Source: 2-12-FULL-60-19 sp041483675 (GTDB lineage: Bacteria; Desulfobacterota; Binatia; UBA9968). From it: a DNA stretch of 64,000 nt. The notes beneath the pieces were generated by a model. The model was not told where the DNA came from and did not search any database. It saw only the letters and a program-made list of their open reading frames with translations. Within the stretch, counting starts at the first letter, position 1. The number at the start of each line of letters is the position of its first letter. The translations under genes were made by a program, and so were the position numbers. The stretch spans positions 1 to 64,000 of the forward strand of contig JBGPGE010000011.1 of assembly GCA_041483675.1 (NCBI GenBank), written 5' to 3'. Below, piece after piece: positions 51,038-60,275 of the stretch.

Positions 51038-51054
51038 ATTAGACGGAGGGAGCC

Positions 51055-51780
51055 ATGGCTGACTTTCTACGATGCGAGCGGGACGGCGATATTACTACCA
51101 TCACGCTCAACCGGCCGGAGATCGGCAACCGCGTAAGCGATCCGATGGCGGGACAGCTGGCGGATCTGATCGACGCCGCCGGTAAAGATTCCCGGCTGAT
51201 TGTATTCAGAGCTGCGGGCGAAGAGTTCTGCCTGGGGCGCGAGGCGATGGGGCAGCGGCCGCCGAACGTCGAAGCCTATGAGCTGCGCGGGCAGGTGGAG
51301 GTTATTTTTAATTGCTACGACGCCTTTCGGCGCGCGAAGGCGCCGATCGTCGGCGCGGTGCAGGGCAAAGCGGTCGGCTTTGGCTGCGCGCTGGCGGCGC
51401 TCTGCGACATCACGATCGCGAGCGAGAAGGCGCGGTTTCAACTGCCGGAGATGCACCACAACATCATGCCGACCATCGCCATGTCGGCGCTGATCGACCG
51501 CGTGCCGCGCAAGGCGGCGCTGCACCTGGTCTATTCGACCGAGGAACTGAGCGCGCAGCAGGCGTTGTCCATCGGTTTAATCAGCAGCGTGGCGGCTGCG
51601 AATCAGCTCGACGCCGCGGTCCATCAACTGGTGGAGAAGCTGAAGAAGTATCCGCTGCCGGCCGTGATGGCCGTGAAGGAATATGCGAGAGTCGCCTACT
51701 CGATGGACACGCAGGCGGCGAACGACTTGGCGAAAAATATCCACGCGACGATCAACAGCTCATCGAAGATGCGGAAGTAG
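51055..51780 (+). CDS. Enoyl-CoA hydratase/isomerase family protein
   Basis: A 241-residue crotonase-fold protein: TTITLNRPEIGNRVSDPMAG, oxyanion-hole half 1 in EEFCLGREA (FCLG), and half 2 in QGKAVGFGCALAALCDITIASEKARFQLPE. The catalytic Glu of true hydratases (about residue 115-140) is not obvious, so it could be an isomerase, hydrolase or dehalogenase branch. GGAGGGAGCC precedes the ATG. It ends the amidohydrolase-SBP run. Confidence 0.85.
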   Translation: MADFLRCERDGDITTITLNRPEIGNRVSDPMAGQLADLIDAAGKDSRLIVFRAAGEEFCLGREAMGQRPPNVEAYELRGQVEVIFNCYDAFRRAKAPIVGAVQGKAVGFGCALAALCDITIASEKARFQLPEMHHNIMPTIAMSALIDRVPRKAALHLVYSTEELSAQQALSIGLISSVAAANQLDAAVHQLVEKLKKYPLPAVMAVKEYARVAYSMDTQAANDLAKNIHATINSSSKMRK

Positions 51781-51818
51781 GACTCGAAGCTAAACGGCTT
51801 GAACAATTTGAGAGAAAC

Positions 51819-51888
51819 CGTCACTCCCGCGCAAGCGGGAGTCCAGGTATGAGAAAAACTCTGGATTCCCGTGGTCACGGGAATGACG
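51819..51888. repeat. 70-bp CGTCATTCCCG-type palindromic repeat
   Basis: Two small hairpins (51823-51842, ACTCCCG/CGGGAGT; 51865-51884, ATTCCCGTG/CACGGGAAT) with outer arms CGTCACTCCCG and its inverse CGGGAATGACG. This is the common palindromic intergenic repeat of many proteobacteria, here downstream of the hydratase gene. Confidence 0.75.
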
Positions 51889-51968
51889 CGAAGAGCGCAA
51901 AGTCGTGGGCATATACCGTCCTTGTAATTGGCCCCCGACATCTACATGCAGTTGCGCGGGAGGGCCGT

Positions 51969-52352
51969 TCAGCCTTTGACCGGCTCCGTGCCGACCCACT
52001 TGCCTATATCCACCACGATCCCTTCGGGGCCTTTGTACTTCGCCTCATAGTGCGCCGGACTGCCGAGCTCGATCGTGGCGATTTTCTTCGCGCCGGCGGA
52101 TTCCAGCCGCTGCGAGGCCTCTGCGTCATCTTCGACCGTGAAGCCGATGTGGTCGACGCCCTGCCGGGGCGGCTCGCCGTTCGGCCCTACCGGTAGCATA
52201 GGTAGGACGGTAATGTTGATCGTGCCGTCGGACAGATCGATCGCCCGGTTTTTTCGCCGCTGGGTGATCGTCATCCCCAACGCATCGACAAAAAAGTTCG
52301 CCATGGTTTCGACATCGGCCGAGCGGTACGCAATGTGTCTGATCTTGCTCAT
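51969..52352 (-). CDS. Single-domain VOC family protein
   Basis: A 127-residue VOC-fold protein: IRHIAYRSADVETMANFFVDALGMTITQ, then GVDHIGFTVEDD. The His residues of RHIAY and DHIGF and Glu of the last strand are the probable metal ligands. Glyoxalase, fosfomycin-resistance or epimerase-type function cannot be decided. Start 52352 with AGGAGGTG five bases upstream; 52370 overlaps that site. A TTGACA/TAGAAT promoter lies immediately before. Confidence 0.82.
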   Translation of the reverse strand: MSKIRHIAYRSADVETMANFFVDALGMTITQRRKNRAIDLSDGTINITVLPMLPVGPNGEPPRQGVDHIGFTVEDDAEASQRLESAGAKKIATIELGSPAHYEAKYKGPEGIVVDIGKWVGTEPVKG

Positions 52353-52374
52353 TGGAACACCTCCTGACAAGGGG

Positions 52375-52404
52375 ATTCTAGGGGAGCCTCGCCGACGCTG
52401 TCAA
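52375..52404 (-). promoter_or_regulatory. Sigma-70 promoter of the VOC gene (minus strand)
   Basis: TTGACA (52399-52404, complement), 18-base spacer, TAGAAT (52375-52380, complement), 22 bases from the start codon at 52352. The leader would be very short. Confidence 0.55.
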
Positions 52405-52724
52405 GGGCGATGGGACCTACAGGACAACGGGTAAAAAAGTACATTCCTGTGAAATATTTTCGTACTCCGGCCAGCGAAAAACGTCAGCCTTGCTCAACCG
52501 GCTTCCTGGCAATCGAACATTTTATACCAAGTCTCTGCATAGCGAGCCAAGGTGCTCCATCGCCGCATTTGCGCGTGACGGAAAATGGCTAGTTACGCCG
52601 GTGGCACGTCCTTTGCTCCTCTCCTTGCGATCGTTCACTTCTCAATCGCTGGGATGTTCCCGTCGGTTCGTTGTCGGCTGCAACTGGTTTTACCCCGACG
52701 AGCGGAATAGAGCAGGTGGAACCT
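52405..52724. other. 320-bp gap upstream of the di-haem gene
   Basis: No gene, repeat or RNA that I can support. It may hold promoters for the divergent genes. A short run CGGGAAGTTAC is the only notable part. Confidence 0.35.
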
Positions 52725-53900
52725 ATGAAGTTCAAAGCGCGCACAATGGCGGTCACGTTAGGGCTGGTGGGGATCCTCGCCTGGAGGGTCGCCGCGGACA
52801 ATCAGCCGTTGTTCGGCGAGCCGTTTGCCGATCTCACGACCGAGCAGCTCAACCGCTTTGTGGCCGGCAGGGAAGGCTTCGAGGAAGCGGAAACTCCGGC
52901 AGACGGCCTGGGCCCGGTATTCAACGGCACGTCGTGCGCCGAATGCCATTCGGGCCCGGCGATCGGCGGAGACAGCAACATCGTTGAAACTCGCTTCGGC
53001 GCGATAACCAACGCCGGGTTCGATCCACTGTCCCATTTGGGAGGATCGCTGATGCAATCCCAGGGCATCGGGCTCACCGGCTCCTGCAACTTCGTCGGCG
53101 AGACCGTTCCTCCGGAAGCGACGGTCGTCGCGCTCCGCAGAACCACCCCGCTCTTCGGGCTGGGGCTGGTGGACAACGTGCCGGACCAGGCCCTCCAACT
53201 CATCGCGCTGCTGCAGAAAAAGACTTCCCCGGCGACGGCCGGCAAGCCAAACGTCGTAAAAGACACGACCGGCAAGATGAGAGTCGGCAAGTTCGGGTGG
53301 AAGGCCCAGGTGGCGACGCTCCACGATTTTTCAGGAGACGCTTATCTCAACGAAATGGGAATCACCAATCCCGACTTTCCCACGGAAAATTGTCCCCAGG
53401 GAGATTGCCTTTTGATAACGGCCTGCGACCCGGTAAGCGACCCGGAGGATAACGGCTCAGGCGTCCAGGCGTTCACGGATTTCATGACCTTCATGGCTCC
53501 TCCACCGCGAGGTCCGATCACCGCGCCGGTGCTCGCGGGCGAGCGGATTTTCCTTCGGATCGGCTGCGCCAACTGCCACCTCCCCATCCTGGTCACGGGG
53601 CCGAGTCCCGTAAAAGCGCTTAATAAGGTAGTCTTCCGTCCGTTCTCCGATTTTCTCCTCCACGATATGGGCGAGCTGGGCGACCGGATCGAGCAAGGCC
53701 GGGCCAAAGGGCGCGAGATGCGGACGGCGCCTCTCTGGGGCCTACGAGTGCGCAGCAATCTGTTGCATGACGGCTCGGCCGCGTCCATCGAAGACGCCAT
53801 CCTGGCGCACGCCGGGCAGGGGCAGTACGCACGCAACCGTTTCAACGCGCTCAATCCCACGGATGTGAGCGCGCTCATCGCATTTCTGAAATCGCTCTGA
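52725..53900 (+). CDS. Di-haem cytochrome c-type oxidoreductase (DUF1111-like)
   Basis: A 391-residue exported protein. Signal peptide to about residue 25 (GLVGILAWRVAAD), then two haem c motifs: CAECH (about residue 75, in NGTSCAECHSG) and CANCH (about residue 285, in IGCANCHLP). This is the di-haem thiol oxidoreductase/cytochrome-c-peroxidase-like layout of the DUF1111 group. The distal ligands are not clear. ATG 52725 has GGTGGAACC upstream. Possible electron carrier of the periplasm. Confidence 0.83.
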   Translation: MKFKARTMAVTLGLVGILAWRVAADNQPLFGEPFADLTTEQLNRFVAGREGFEEAETPADGLGPVFNGTSCAECHSGPAIGGDSNIVETRFGAITNAGFDPLSHLGGSLMQSQGIGLTGSCNFVGETVPPEATVVALRRTTPLFGLGLVDNVPDQALQLIALLQKKTSPATAGKPNVVKDTTGKMRVGKFGWKAQVATLHDFSGDAYLNEMGITNPDFPTENCPQGDCLLITACDPVSDPEDNGSGVQAFTDFMTFMAPPPRGPITAPVLAGERIFLRIGCANCHLPILVTGPSPVKALNKVVFRPFSDFLLHDMGELGDRIEQGRAKGREMRTAPLWGLRVRSNLLHDGSAASIEDAILAHAGQGQYARNRFNALNPTDVSALIAFLKSL

Positions 53901-53945
53901 GGCCGGCAGCGCGGGGCTGTGACCGGACAGCGCGCTCCGTCCGGA

Positions 53946-54410
53946 TCAGCCGGCGCATATTCCGTTGGCGCTGTTGTTTCCTTCGTTGGATTCGGCGACC
54001 GTTTTCTCGGAATCGATGGTGATCCTGAAGCGGCAATCCGGGTTAAAGCAGCCCTGTGGAATTGGAACCGTAAAATTAGTGGAAGCACCCGCCGCCAGAG
54101 CGGGCGTCTTGTGCGCGCTGGGTCCGCCCGGAGTGAATATGACTGTCGTGACGGAGGCCGGGGCACTAGCCTTTCCCTGGTTTTTGACCGTAACCCGCAG
54201 AGAGTCGTTGCCCGACGCACGGTCGCAATACCCTGCCGGCCGACCGCCATCCAACGCCTTGACGGGAACTAGATCCGGCCGCGGGGCGCTCGGGATTTTA
54301 GGTTTCGGCTCAGCGGGCGATTTCGGCGCCGGCTGTGTCTGCGCGATGCACGGTGCGGCCACAAATATCGACAAGCCCAAAATCGTCAGCATGAGCGTTG
54401 GAAGACGCAT
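53946..54410 (-). CDS. Exported CARDB-domain protein
   Basis: A 154-residue protein: signal peptide (MRLPTLMLTILGLSIFVAAPCIAQ), proline-rich linker, then one CARDB-like adhesion domain: DSLRVTVKNQGKASAPASVTTVIF and RFRITIDSEKTVAESNEGNNS (the closing E.NEGNN motif). CARDB domains are secreted or cell-surface adhesion modules. It faces the di-haem gene convergently. The start is at 54410, as the upstream ATG is outside the signal. Confidence 0.78.
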   Translation of the reverse strand: MRLPTLMLTILGLSIFVAAPCIAQTQPAPKSPAEPKPKIPSAPRPDLVPVKALDGGRPAGYCDRASGNDSLRVTVKNQGKASAPASVTTVIFTPGGPSAHKTPALAAGASTNFTVPIPQGCFNPDCRFRITIDSEKTVAESNEGNNSANGICAG

Positions 54411-54616
54411 AACCCACCTCCTCTTCCGTCGATGTCCGAAACCGCCCACGTTTTAGTCTTACTCCTGCCCTTTGTCAATTAGCCCGCTCCCTGTTTTCCC
54501 CTTCGATGCCTTGACAGCTTTTCAGCCGCTGGATTACTGTAACAATGGTTTTCCGTTAACAACTCTGCGCCGTGCCGGGTCGTGTGTCTATCAATCATGC
54601 GCTCCAGGAGGATTAG

Positions 54617-55540
54617 ATGATCAACCCTACCCGTCGTGTCGTCGCTAGACGCGCGCGTCTTGGCGGCGCGATTCTCGGATTTATCGGCGCGATCATGGCC
54701 GCCGGTGTAGCCGTAATTGCGCAGGAGATCCCGTCCGAATTCAGCGCGCCTTCGAAAATAGTCGGCCGAGAGATGAAATTCAAAGTCGACATCGATGTCC
54801 CCGACAAATCGAAGCCCGCGCCGGCCGTCATTTTGATGCACGGCTGCGGCGGCCTCGCTCCGGCGAAGTCTAACGCGAACTGGCGGCAGGTGTTCGCGAA
54901 ACAAGGATATGTGACGTTGATCGTCGAGAGCTTCCAGGCCCGCGGCTGGGGAAACGGCGTGTGCGCGGAGCCGAAGTACGTCGCCCTCGAAGGGCAGCTC
55001 GACCGCGTGAGCGAGGCCTTCGCCGCCGCAAAATTTTTGAGGACGCTCCCGTTTATCGATCAAGAGCGGATCGTGCTGATGGGTTTCAGCCACGGCGCGG
55101 GCACGGTCCTGCTCGCGCAAACGCCGTACGCCAAGCGCGAGCTCGGCTCGCTCGGCATCGACTTCGACAATCCGCCGTTCAAGGCGCTGGTGGCGAATTA
55201 CCCGAACTGCGGCCGCGCCGGCGATAATCCGGTGCGCAAGGCGAGCCTGCGCGCGCCGCTATTGATTCAGATCGGCGCCGACGACGATTGGACCCTGGCC
55301 GAGTGGTGCAAGACGCTCGCCGAGCTGCCGGATTATAAAAACCATCCCGGCTTCCGTTTCCGGATGTATCCCGGCGCCTATCACCAATTCGACGCCGGCT
55401 TTCGCGTGGTGACATTGCAAACCTGCGGCGGCGCCCAGGCCCGCTGCGGCACGACGGTGCACACCGGCCACAACGAAGGGGCGTTCGCCGAAGCGCAGAA
55501 AGAGACGCTGAGTTTCCTTCAAGACGTGGCGTTCAAGTAG
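54617..55540 (+). CDS. Exported dienelactone-hydrolase-like alpha/beta hydrolase
   Basis: A 307-residue protein with an N-terminal membrane or signal segment (about residues 15-38, RR-rich before it, so perhaps Tat-type), then an alpha/beta hydrolase domain: ILMHGCGGLAPA, elbow GFSHGAGTVLL (Ser) and the later AYHQFDAGF (His). Dienelactone hydrolases use Cys here; this one has Ser, so a carboxylesterase or acetylesterase is likely. GGAGGATTAG precedes the ATG at 54617. Confidence 0.8.
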   Translation: MINPTRRVVARRARLGGAILGFIGAIMAAGVAVIAQEIPSEFSAPSKIVGREMKFKVDIDVPDKSKPAPAVILMHGCGGLAPAKSNANWRQVFAKQGYVTLIVESFQARGWGNGVCAEPKYVALEGQLDRVSEAFAAAKFLRTLPFIDQERIVLMGFSHGAGTVLLAQTPYAKRELGSLGIDFDNPPFKALVANYPNCGRAGDNPVRKASLRAPLLIQIGADDDWTLAEWCKTLAELPDYKNHPGFRFRMYPGAYHQFDAGFRVVTLQTCGGAQARCGTTVHTGHNEGAFAEAQKETLSFLQDVAFK

Positions 55541-55620
55541 TCGCCGCGAAGAGTTGTTCTACCGGCATTGATCTTTCGATCCCAGCTATGGTAAGCCGTT
55601 GGCGTGAAACAGGAGGGACC

Positions 55621-56679
55621 ATGAAACAACGCGGAGCGTGGCCGGCTTTTTTGTATGTCGCGATATTATTTTTATCGGGACTCTGGCTCCTTCCGGAAGC
55701 CTCCGGGCAGGAGCCGTTCTACAAAGGAAAGACGATCAAGGTCGTTATCGGCACCACCCCGGGGGCGCTGTACGACCAGTGGTCGCGCCTGATCGCGGCG
55801 CACATCGGAAAGCATATTCCAGGGAATCCCGATCTCGTGCCGCAAAACATGCCGGGCGCGGGTCACAAGATCGCGGCCAACTATGCCTACAATGTGGCGA
55901 AACCCGACGGTCTCACGCTGATCGGATCAATCGTGCCGTCGCTCTATTTCGATCAACTGTTGGGCAAACAGGAAGTGCAATATGACTGGGCCAAATTCGC
56001 CTGGATCGGCTCTCCCGTAAAAGGTGAGAGCCAGATGTATATGCGCGCCGATACGCCCTACAAGACGATGGACGACGTGCGCAAGGCCGCCGAACCGCCC
56101 AAGTGCGGCACTCAGTCAACGTCGGAACAGGCCTACTTCCTCCCCAGGCTCTTCGATGAAACTCTAGGGACGAAGTTCAAACTGGTCACCGGCTATCCCG
56201 GCGGGCCCGAGATCGACCTGGCCGTCGAGCGCGGCGAGATTCACTGCCGCGCCTTTACCATCGAGGCTTTTTTTTCCCGCGAGCCTTACCTCACGTGGGT
56301 GAAGAACAAATTCGTGCGCAACATCATCCAGAGCGGGCGGCAGAAGGACCCGCGGCTGCCCGACACGCCGACGATTCACGAGCTGATGGATCGTTACAAG
56401 ACGCCGGACGCCGGGCGGCGTCTGGCCACCGTGATGCTGGCCGCGGACGAGCTGGGCCGCCCGATGCTGGCAACCCCCGGCATCCCGGCCGACCGGGTGA
56501 AGATCCTGCGCGAGGCATTCGACAAGACCATGAAGGACCCCGAGTTTCTGGCCGAGATCAAAAAGAGAAAATTCGAGTTGAGTCCGACGCGAGGCGAAGA
56601 GCTGGAGCGGATCGTCAAGGAATCGATGTCGCAGCCGCAGGAGATCATTCTACGGATGAAAAAAGTTTTGGAGGAATGA
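55621..56679 (+). CDS. TctC-type tripartite tricarboxylate transporter binding protein
   Basis: A 352-residue exported protein: signal peptide, then FYKGKTIKVVIGTTPGALYDQWSRLIAAHIGKHIPG, a clear relative of the product of 14032-15063. Shared PPKCGT and DLAVERGEIHCRAFTI patterns suggest a disulfide pair and that the two belong to one subfamily. ATG 55621 has AGGAGGGACC upstream; the ATG at 55588 is outside the signal. No tctAB nearby. It precedes tdh by 81 bp. Confidence 0.88.
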   Translation: MKQRGAWPAFLYVAILFLSGLWLLPEASGQEPFYKGKTIKVVIGTTPGALYDQWSRLIAAHIGKHIPGNPDLVPQNMPGAGHKIAANYAYNVAKPDGLTLIGSIVPSLYFDQLLGKQEVQYDWAKFAWIGSPVKGESQMYMRADTPYKTMDDVRKAAEPPKCGTQSTSEQAYFLPRLFDETLGTKFKLVTGYPGGPEIDLAVERGEIHCRAFTIEAFFSREPYLTWVKNKFVRNIIQSGRQKDPRLPDTPTIHELMDRYKTPDAGRRLATVMLAADELGRPMLATPGIPADRVKILREAFDKTMKDPEFLAEIKKRKFELSPTRGEELERIVKESMSQPQEIILRMKKVLEE

Positions 56680-56760
56680 TCCGGCGCAATATCGCAGAGT
56701 CGTCAACGGAATTATGAGCGGCGACGCCGCTCAGGCGCAAGGGAGACAGCCAGACCGTCG

Positions 56761-57804
56761 ATGATCGCGCTGGTAAAGAAAAAGTCCGAGCCGGGATTAT
56801 CGCTGGAGCAGGTTCCGATCCCCGAGATCGGCATCAACGACGTACTCATCAAAGTCGACCGCACCGGCATTTGCGGCACCGATCTCCACATCTACCTATG
56901 GAATGAATGGGCGCGGAGAACCATCCACCCTCCCTTGGTGATCGGCCACGAGTTCGTCGGCGCCATCGAGCGAGTCGGCAGTAACGTCAAAGATTTCAGG
57001 CCGGGAGACGTGGTAAGCGGCGAGGGGCACGTGGTCTGCGGCCGCTGCCGCAACTGCCTGGCCGGAAGAAGGCACCTCTGCGCCGACAGCCACGGCATCG
57101 GCATCGCCCGGCCCGGCTCCTTCGCCGAGTATCTGGCGATTCCCGTGACCAACGTCTGGCACCACGACCCGGCGATCCCGCGCGACGTTCAAGCCATCTT
57201 CGACCCTTTGGGCAACGCGGTGCACACCGCGCTCTCCTTCGACGTGCTGGGCGAAGACGTCTTGATCACCGGCGCGGGCCCCATCGGTCTCATGGCCGCG
57301 GCGATCGCCAAACACGCCGGCGCCCGCTACGTCGTGATCGCCGACGTCATCCCCTACCGCCTGGAGCTCGCGCGTAAAATGGGCGTCACGCTCGCCATTG
57401 ACGTCCGCGGCGAAAGCATCGCCGAGGCGCAACGCAAGCTCGGCATGAAGGAAGGCTTCGACGTGGGGCTGGAGATGGCGGGCCATCCCAAGGCACTGCG
57501 GGACATGCTCGACAACATGTGCCACGGAGGAAAGATCGCACTGCTCGGCATTCCCGACGAGGAGATCGCAATCGACTGGAACAAGGTGATCTTCAACGGC
57601 CTCACGATCAAAGGAATCTACGGCCGGGAGATGTATGAGAGCTGGTACAAGGCGACGGTGTTGATCCAGAGCGGCGTCGATTTCACTCCGGTCGTCACCC
57701 ACCATTTTCACCACAGCGAATACCAAAGGGCCTTCGAGACGATCAAGTCGGGGCAGTGCGGCAAGGTTCTCCTCCACTGGTCCGACGCCGCCGCAACCGC
57801 ATGA
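56761..57804 (+). CDS. tdh: L-threonine 3-dehydrogenase
   Basis: A 347-residue zinc-dependent medium-chain dehydrogenase. Catalytic zinc: Cys38 (GICGTD), His63-Glu64 (GHEF). Structural zinc: Cys93, Cys96, Cys99, Cys107 (VVCGRCRNCLAGRRHLC). NAD-binding GAGPIG near 172. FTPVVTHHFHHSEYQRAFETIKSGQCGK is the usual C-terminus. It oxidises threonine to 2-amino-3-ketobutyrate. The kbl gene starts 10 bp later, giving the standard two-step pathway. Confidence 0.92.
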   Translation: MIALVKKKSEPGLSLEQVPIPEIGINDVLIKVDRTGICGTDLHIYLWNEWARRTIHPPLVIGHEFVGAIERVGSNVKDFRPGDVVSGEGHVVCGRCRNCLAGRRHLCADSHGIGIARPGSFAEYLAIPVTNVWHHDPAIPRDVQAIFDPLGNAVHTALSFDVLGEDVLITGAGPIGLMAAAIAKHAGARYVVIADVIPYRLELARKMGVTLAIDVRGESIAEAQRKLGMKEGFDVGLEMAGHPKALRDMLDNMCHGGKIALLGIPDEEIAIDWNKVIFNGLTIKGIYGREMYESWYKATVLIQSGVDFTPVVTHHFHHSEYQRAFETIKSGQCGKVLLHWSDAAATA

Positions 57805-57814
57805 GGAGCCATCC

Positions 57815-58999
57815 ATGTACGATGCCATCCGCCGGCGGCTGCAAAACGAGCTGGCAGAGATCCAGAAGAGCGGCCTTTACAAAGCGGAGCGAATACTCAC
57901 CAGCCCGCAGCAGGCGCGCATCGAGGTCGGCCGCGGCCGATCGGTCCTCAACTTCTGCGCCAACAATTACCTCGGCCTCGCCAATCACCCGGCGGTCATC
58001 AGGGCGGCCCACGACGCCCTGGACCGGTGGGGCTACGGCCTATCGTCCGTCCGTTTCATCTGCGGCACGCAGGAAATTCACCAAGAGTTGGAGCGGGCGC
58101 TGAGCGCTTTTCTCGGCACCGAAGAGACGATCCTCTACTCTTCCTGCTTCGACGCGAACGGCGGCCTGTTCGAGACGCTGCTGGAGGAGCAGGACGCGGT
58201 CATCGGCGATCAGTTGAACCACGCCAGCATCATCGACGGCATACGGCTGTGCAAGGCGCAGCGGTTCCGCTACGCGGCCAACGACATGGCGGACCTTGAG
58301 GCCAAGCTTAGCGAAGCGCGCGCGGCGAGATGCCGCCTGATCGTCACCGACGGGGTCTTCTCGATGGATGGAACGATCGCCGACCTGCCCGCCATCTGCG
58401 ACCTCGCGGACAGGCACCACGCCTTGGTGATGGTCGATGACTCGCACGGGGTGGGCGTTTTGGGAGCGCGGGGCCGAGGCACGCACGAGTATCGCAAGGT
58501 CATGGACCGCGTGGATATCCTCACCGGCACGCTGGGAAAAGCGCTGGGGGGCGCCAGCGGCGGCTACACGAGCGGCAGGCGGGAGATTATCGAGCTGCTG
58601 CGCCAGCGCTCGCGCCCCTACCTGTTTTCCAATACCATCGCGCCGATGATTGTGGGCGCTTCGTTGAAAGTCCTGGAACTCATCTCCGAGTTCACGGAGC
58701 TGCGCGAGCGGCTGATGGAGAACACGCGCCTGTTTCGCGAGGGTATGAGCGCACGGGGATTTAGCATACCAGGGGGCGAGCATCCGATCGTGCCGATCAT
58801 GCTCGGCGACGCAAAGCTGGCCCAAAAAATGGCCGACCGGCTGTTGGACAAAGGAATTTACGTGATCGCCTTCTCGTACCCCGTCGTGCCCAAGGACCAG
58901 GCGCGCATCCGCGCGCAGCTCTCCGCCGCGCACAGCCGCGAAGACATAGAAGTCGCCATCGGCGCGTTCGCGGAAGTTAAACAGGAGCTTGGTGTTTAA
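57815..58999 (+). CDS. kbl: Glycine C-acetyltransferase (2-amino-3-ketobutyrate CoA ligase)
   Basis: A 394-residue PLP-dependent alpha-oxoamine synthase. NYLGLANHP (51-59), SSVRFICGTQEIHQELE, DDSHGVGVLGARGRG (Asp-His) and the PLP lysine in TLGKALGGASGG (Lys242). It splits 2-amino-3-ketobutyrate with CoA to glycine and acetyl-CoA. Next to tdh, it completes threonine catabolism. Start ATG 57815 with AGGAGCC upstream. Confidence 0.93.
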   Translation: MYDAIRRRLQNELAEIQKSGLYKAERILTSPQQARIEVGRGRSVLNFCANNYLGLANHPAVIRAAHDALDRWGYGLSSVRFICGTQEIHQELERALSAFLGTEETILYSSCFDANGGLFETLLEEQDAVIGDQLNHASIIDGIRLCKAQRFRYAANDMADLEAKLSEARAARCRLIVTDGVFSMDGTIADLPAICDLADRHHALVMVDDSHGVGVLGARGRGTHEYRKVMDRVDILTGTLGKALGGASGGYTSGRREIIELLRQRSRPYLFSNTIAPMIVGASLKVLELISEFTELRERLMENTRLFREGMSARGFSIPGGEHPIVPIMLGDAKLAQKMADRLLDKGIYVIAFSYPVVPKDQARIRAQLSAAHSREDIEVAIGAFAEVKQELGV

Positions 59000-59043
59000 C
59001 CAGGCGGCCGTCAGCTTCGCCCTCGCGATCGCCTCCCATGACT

Positions 59044-60120
59044 TCACGCCAGGGCAAAGAGCTTCTTCGGATTGTCGTAGGTGATCTTGTCGTACTGCGG
59101 CGCGCTGAGGCTCCCCTGCTGCTTCAGGTTGCGCAGCGCTTCGATCTCCGTGGACTGATCGTTGTGGCCGTAATCGGTCCCGATGACCAAATTGTCCTCG
59201 CCGGAGTATCTGAGGATGTAGTCGACGTCATCGTCGGTCTGGCAGGAGACGTATTGCCGGTACTCTTTTAGCGGGTTGTCCGGCAGCGTCTTTTGCTGCG
59301 CGCCCCAGCGGCGCTGCAGATCCTTCACCACATACGGTATCCACTGCGCCGCCGCCTCCGCCCAGTGAAACCGGAGCTGCGGGAATAACTTCGGCAGCTC
59401 GCCCATAATCACCGAGTGGAAGGCGCCGATGACGGGCAGGCGGAACTTCCAGAAGCTGCCGCCACCGTTGTACTGCGCCACGAGGTCGAGGAATTGCGGG
59501 TTGCCGTTGCCGACGTGCACGCCCACGGCCATATCGAGGCGGCTCATATCCCGGTAGAGCGGATAGAAATAGGGATCGGTAATCAGCCGGTTGCCTTCGA
59601 TGCCACGCATGAACACGCCGACGGCGCCGTGCTGCTTGCAAAATTTGAGTTCCTCCAACGACGCGCTCATGTCGAGCAGCGGCAGCACGCAGATCCACCT
59701 GAGCCGCCCCTGTCCTTGCTTGTAAATATCGGCGAGCCACCGGTTATAGCCCTTGCAAATAGCTATTTCCCACGCGGGCTTGTCCGTTACCTGCTCGATG
59801 AAAATCGTGGGATAGAGCACCTGCGTGTCGATCCCCAACTCGTCCATGTGGCTCAAGCGCGCCGGCACGTTTTCCATCTCCCGCGTTTCCCGCGGCGTGT
59901 GCATCGCGCGGCCGGTACGCTCGGAGACTTCGGCGAGCTGCTGCGCGGTCATGACGATCCGGACCAGGCCGCGGATTTTGCCATCGACGAACCAATACTC
60001 CCCGCCGTCCTCGCCGCGCGGCCGCACGATGAGCGGCCGATACTTTTGGTCGGAGCGCTCCATGAAATCCCAGGTATGTTCCGACTCGACTACATGCGCA
60101 TCGGCGTCAATGGTCGGCAT
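59044..60120 (-). CDS. COG2159-type amidohydrolase
   Basis: A 358-residue metal-dependent hydrolase: TIDADAHVVESE at the start (Asp-x-His metal ligands), GVHVGNGNPQFLD mid-way and VIGTDYGHNDQSTE near 315 (catalytic Asp). It belongs to the same branch as the product of 47124-48218 but is clearly different. Substrate unknown; many of this branch act on aromatic acids. It converges on kbl. CCTTGGAGGGGT precedes the ATG. Confidence 0.85.
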   Translation of the reverse strand: MPTIDADAHVVESEHTWDFMERSDQKYRPLIVRPRGEDGGEYWFVDGKIRGLVRIVMTAQQLAEVSERTGRAMHTPRETREMENVPARLSHMDELGIDTQVLYPTIFIEQVTDKPAWEIAICKGYNRWLADIYKQGQGRLRWICVLPLLDMSASLEELKFCKQHGAVGVFMRGIEGNRLITDPYFYPLYRDMSRLDMAVGVHVGNGNPQFLDLVAQYNGGGSFWKFRLPVIGAFHSVIMGELPKLFPQLRFHWAEAAAQWIPYVVKDLQRRWGAQQKTLPDNPLKEYRQYVSCQTDDDVDYILRYSGEDNLVIGTDYGHNDQSTEIEALRNLKQQGSLSAPQYDKITYDNPKKLFALA

Positions 60121-60275
60121 GTTTCACCCCTCCAAGGATCGATTGAAGGCCTTAAATCCCTCGCTCGCGCATTTCTTTCTCGGATGGACACTCGGCCCAT
60201 CATAGACAACCAACCGGTCTTATATCAAGGCCGGAAAACGATGCTTCTTCGATTGTGTTAAGGTCAACTCAAGCG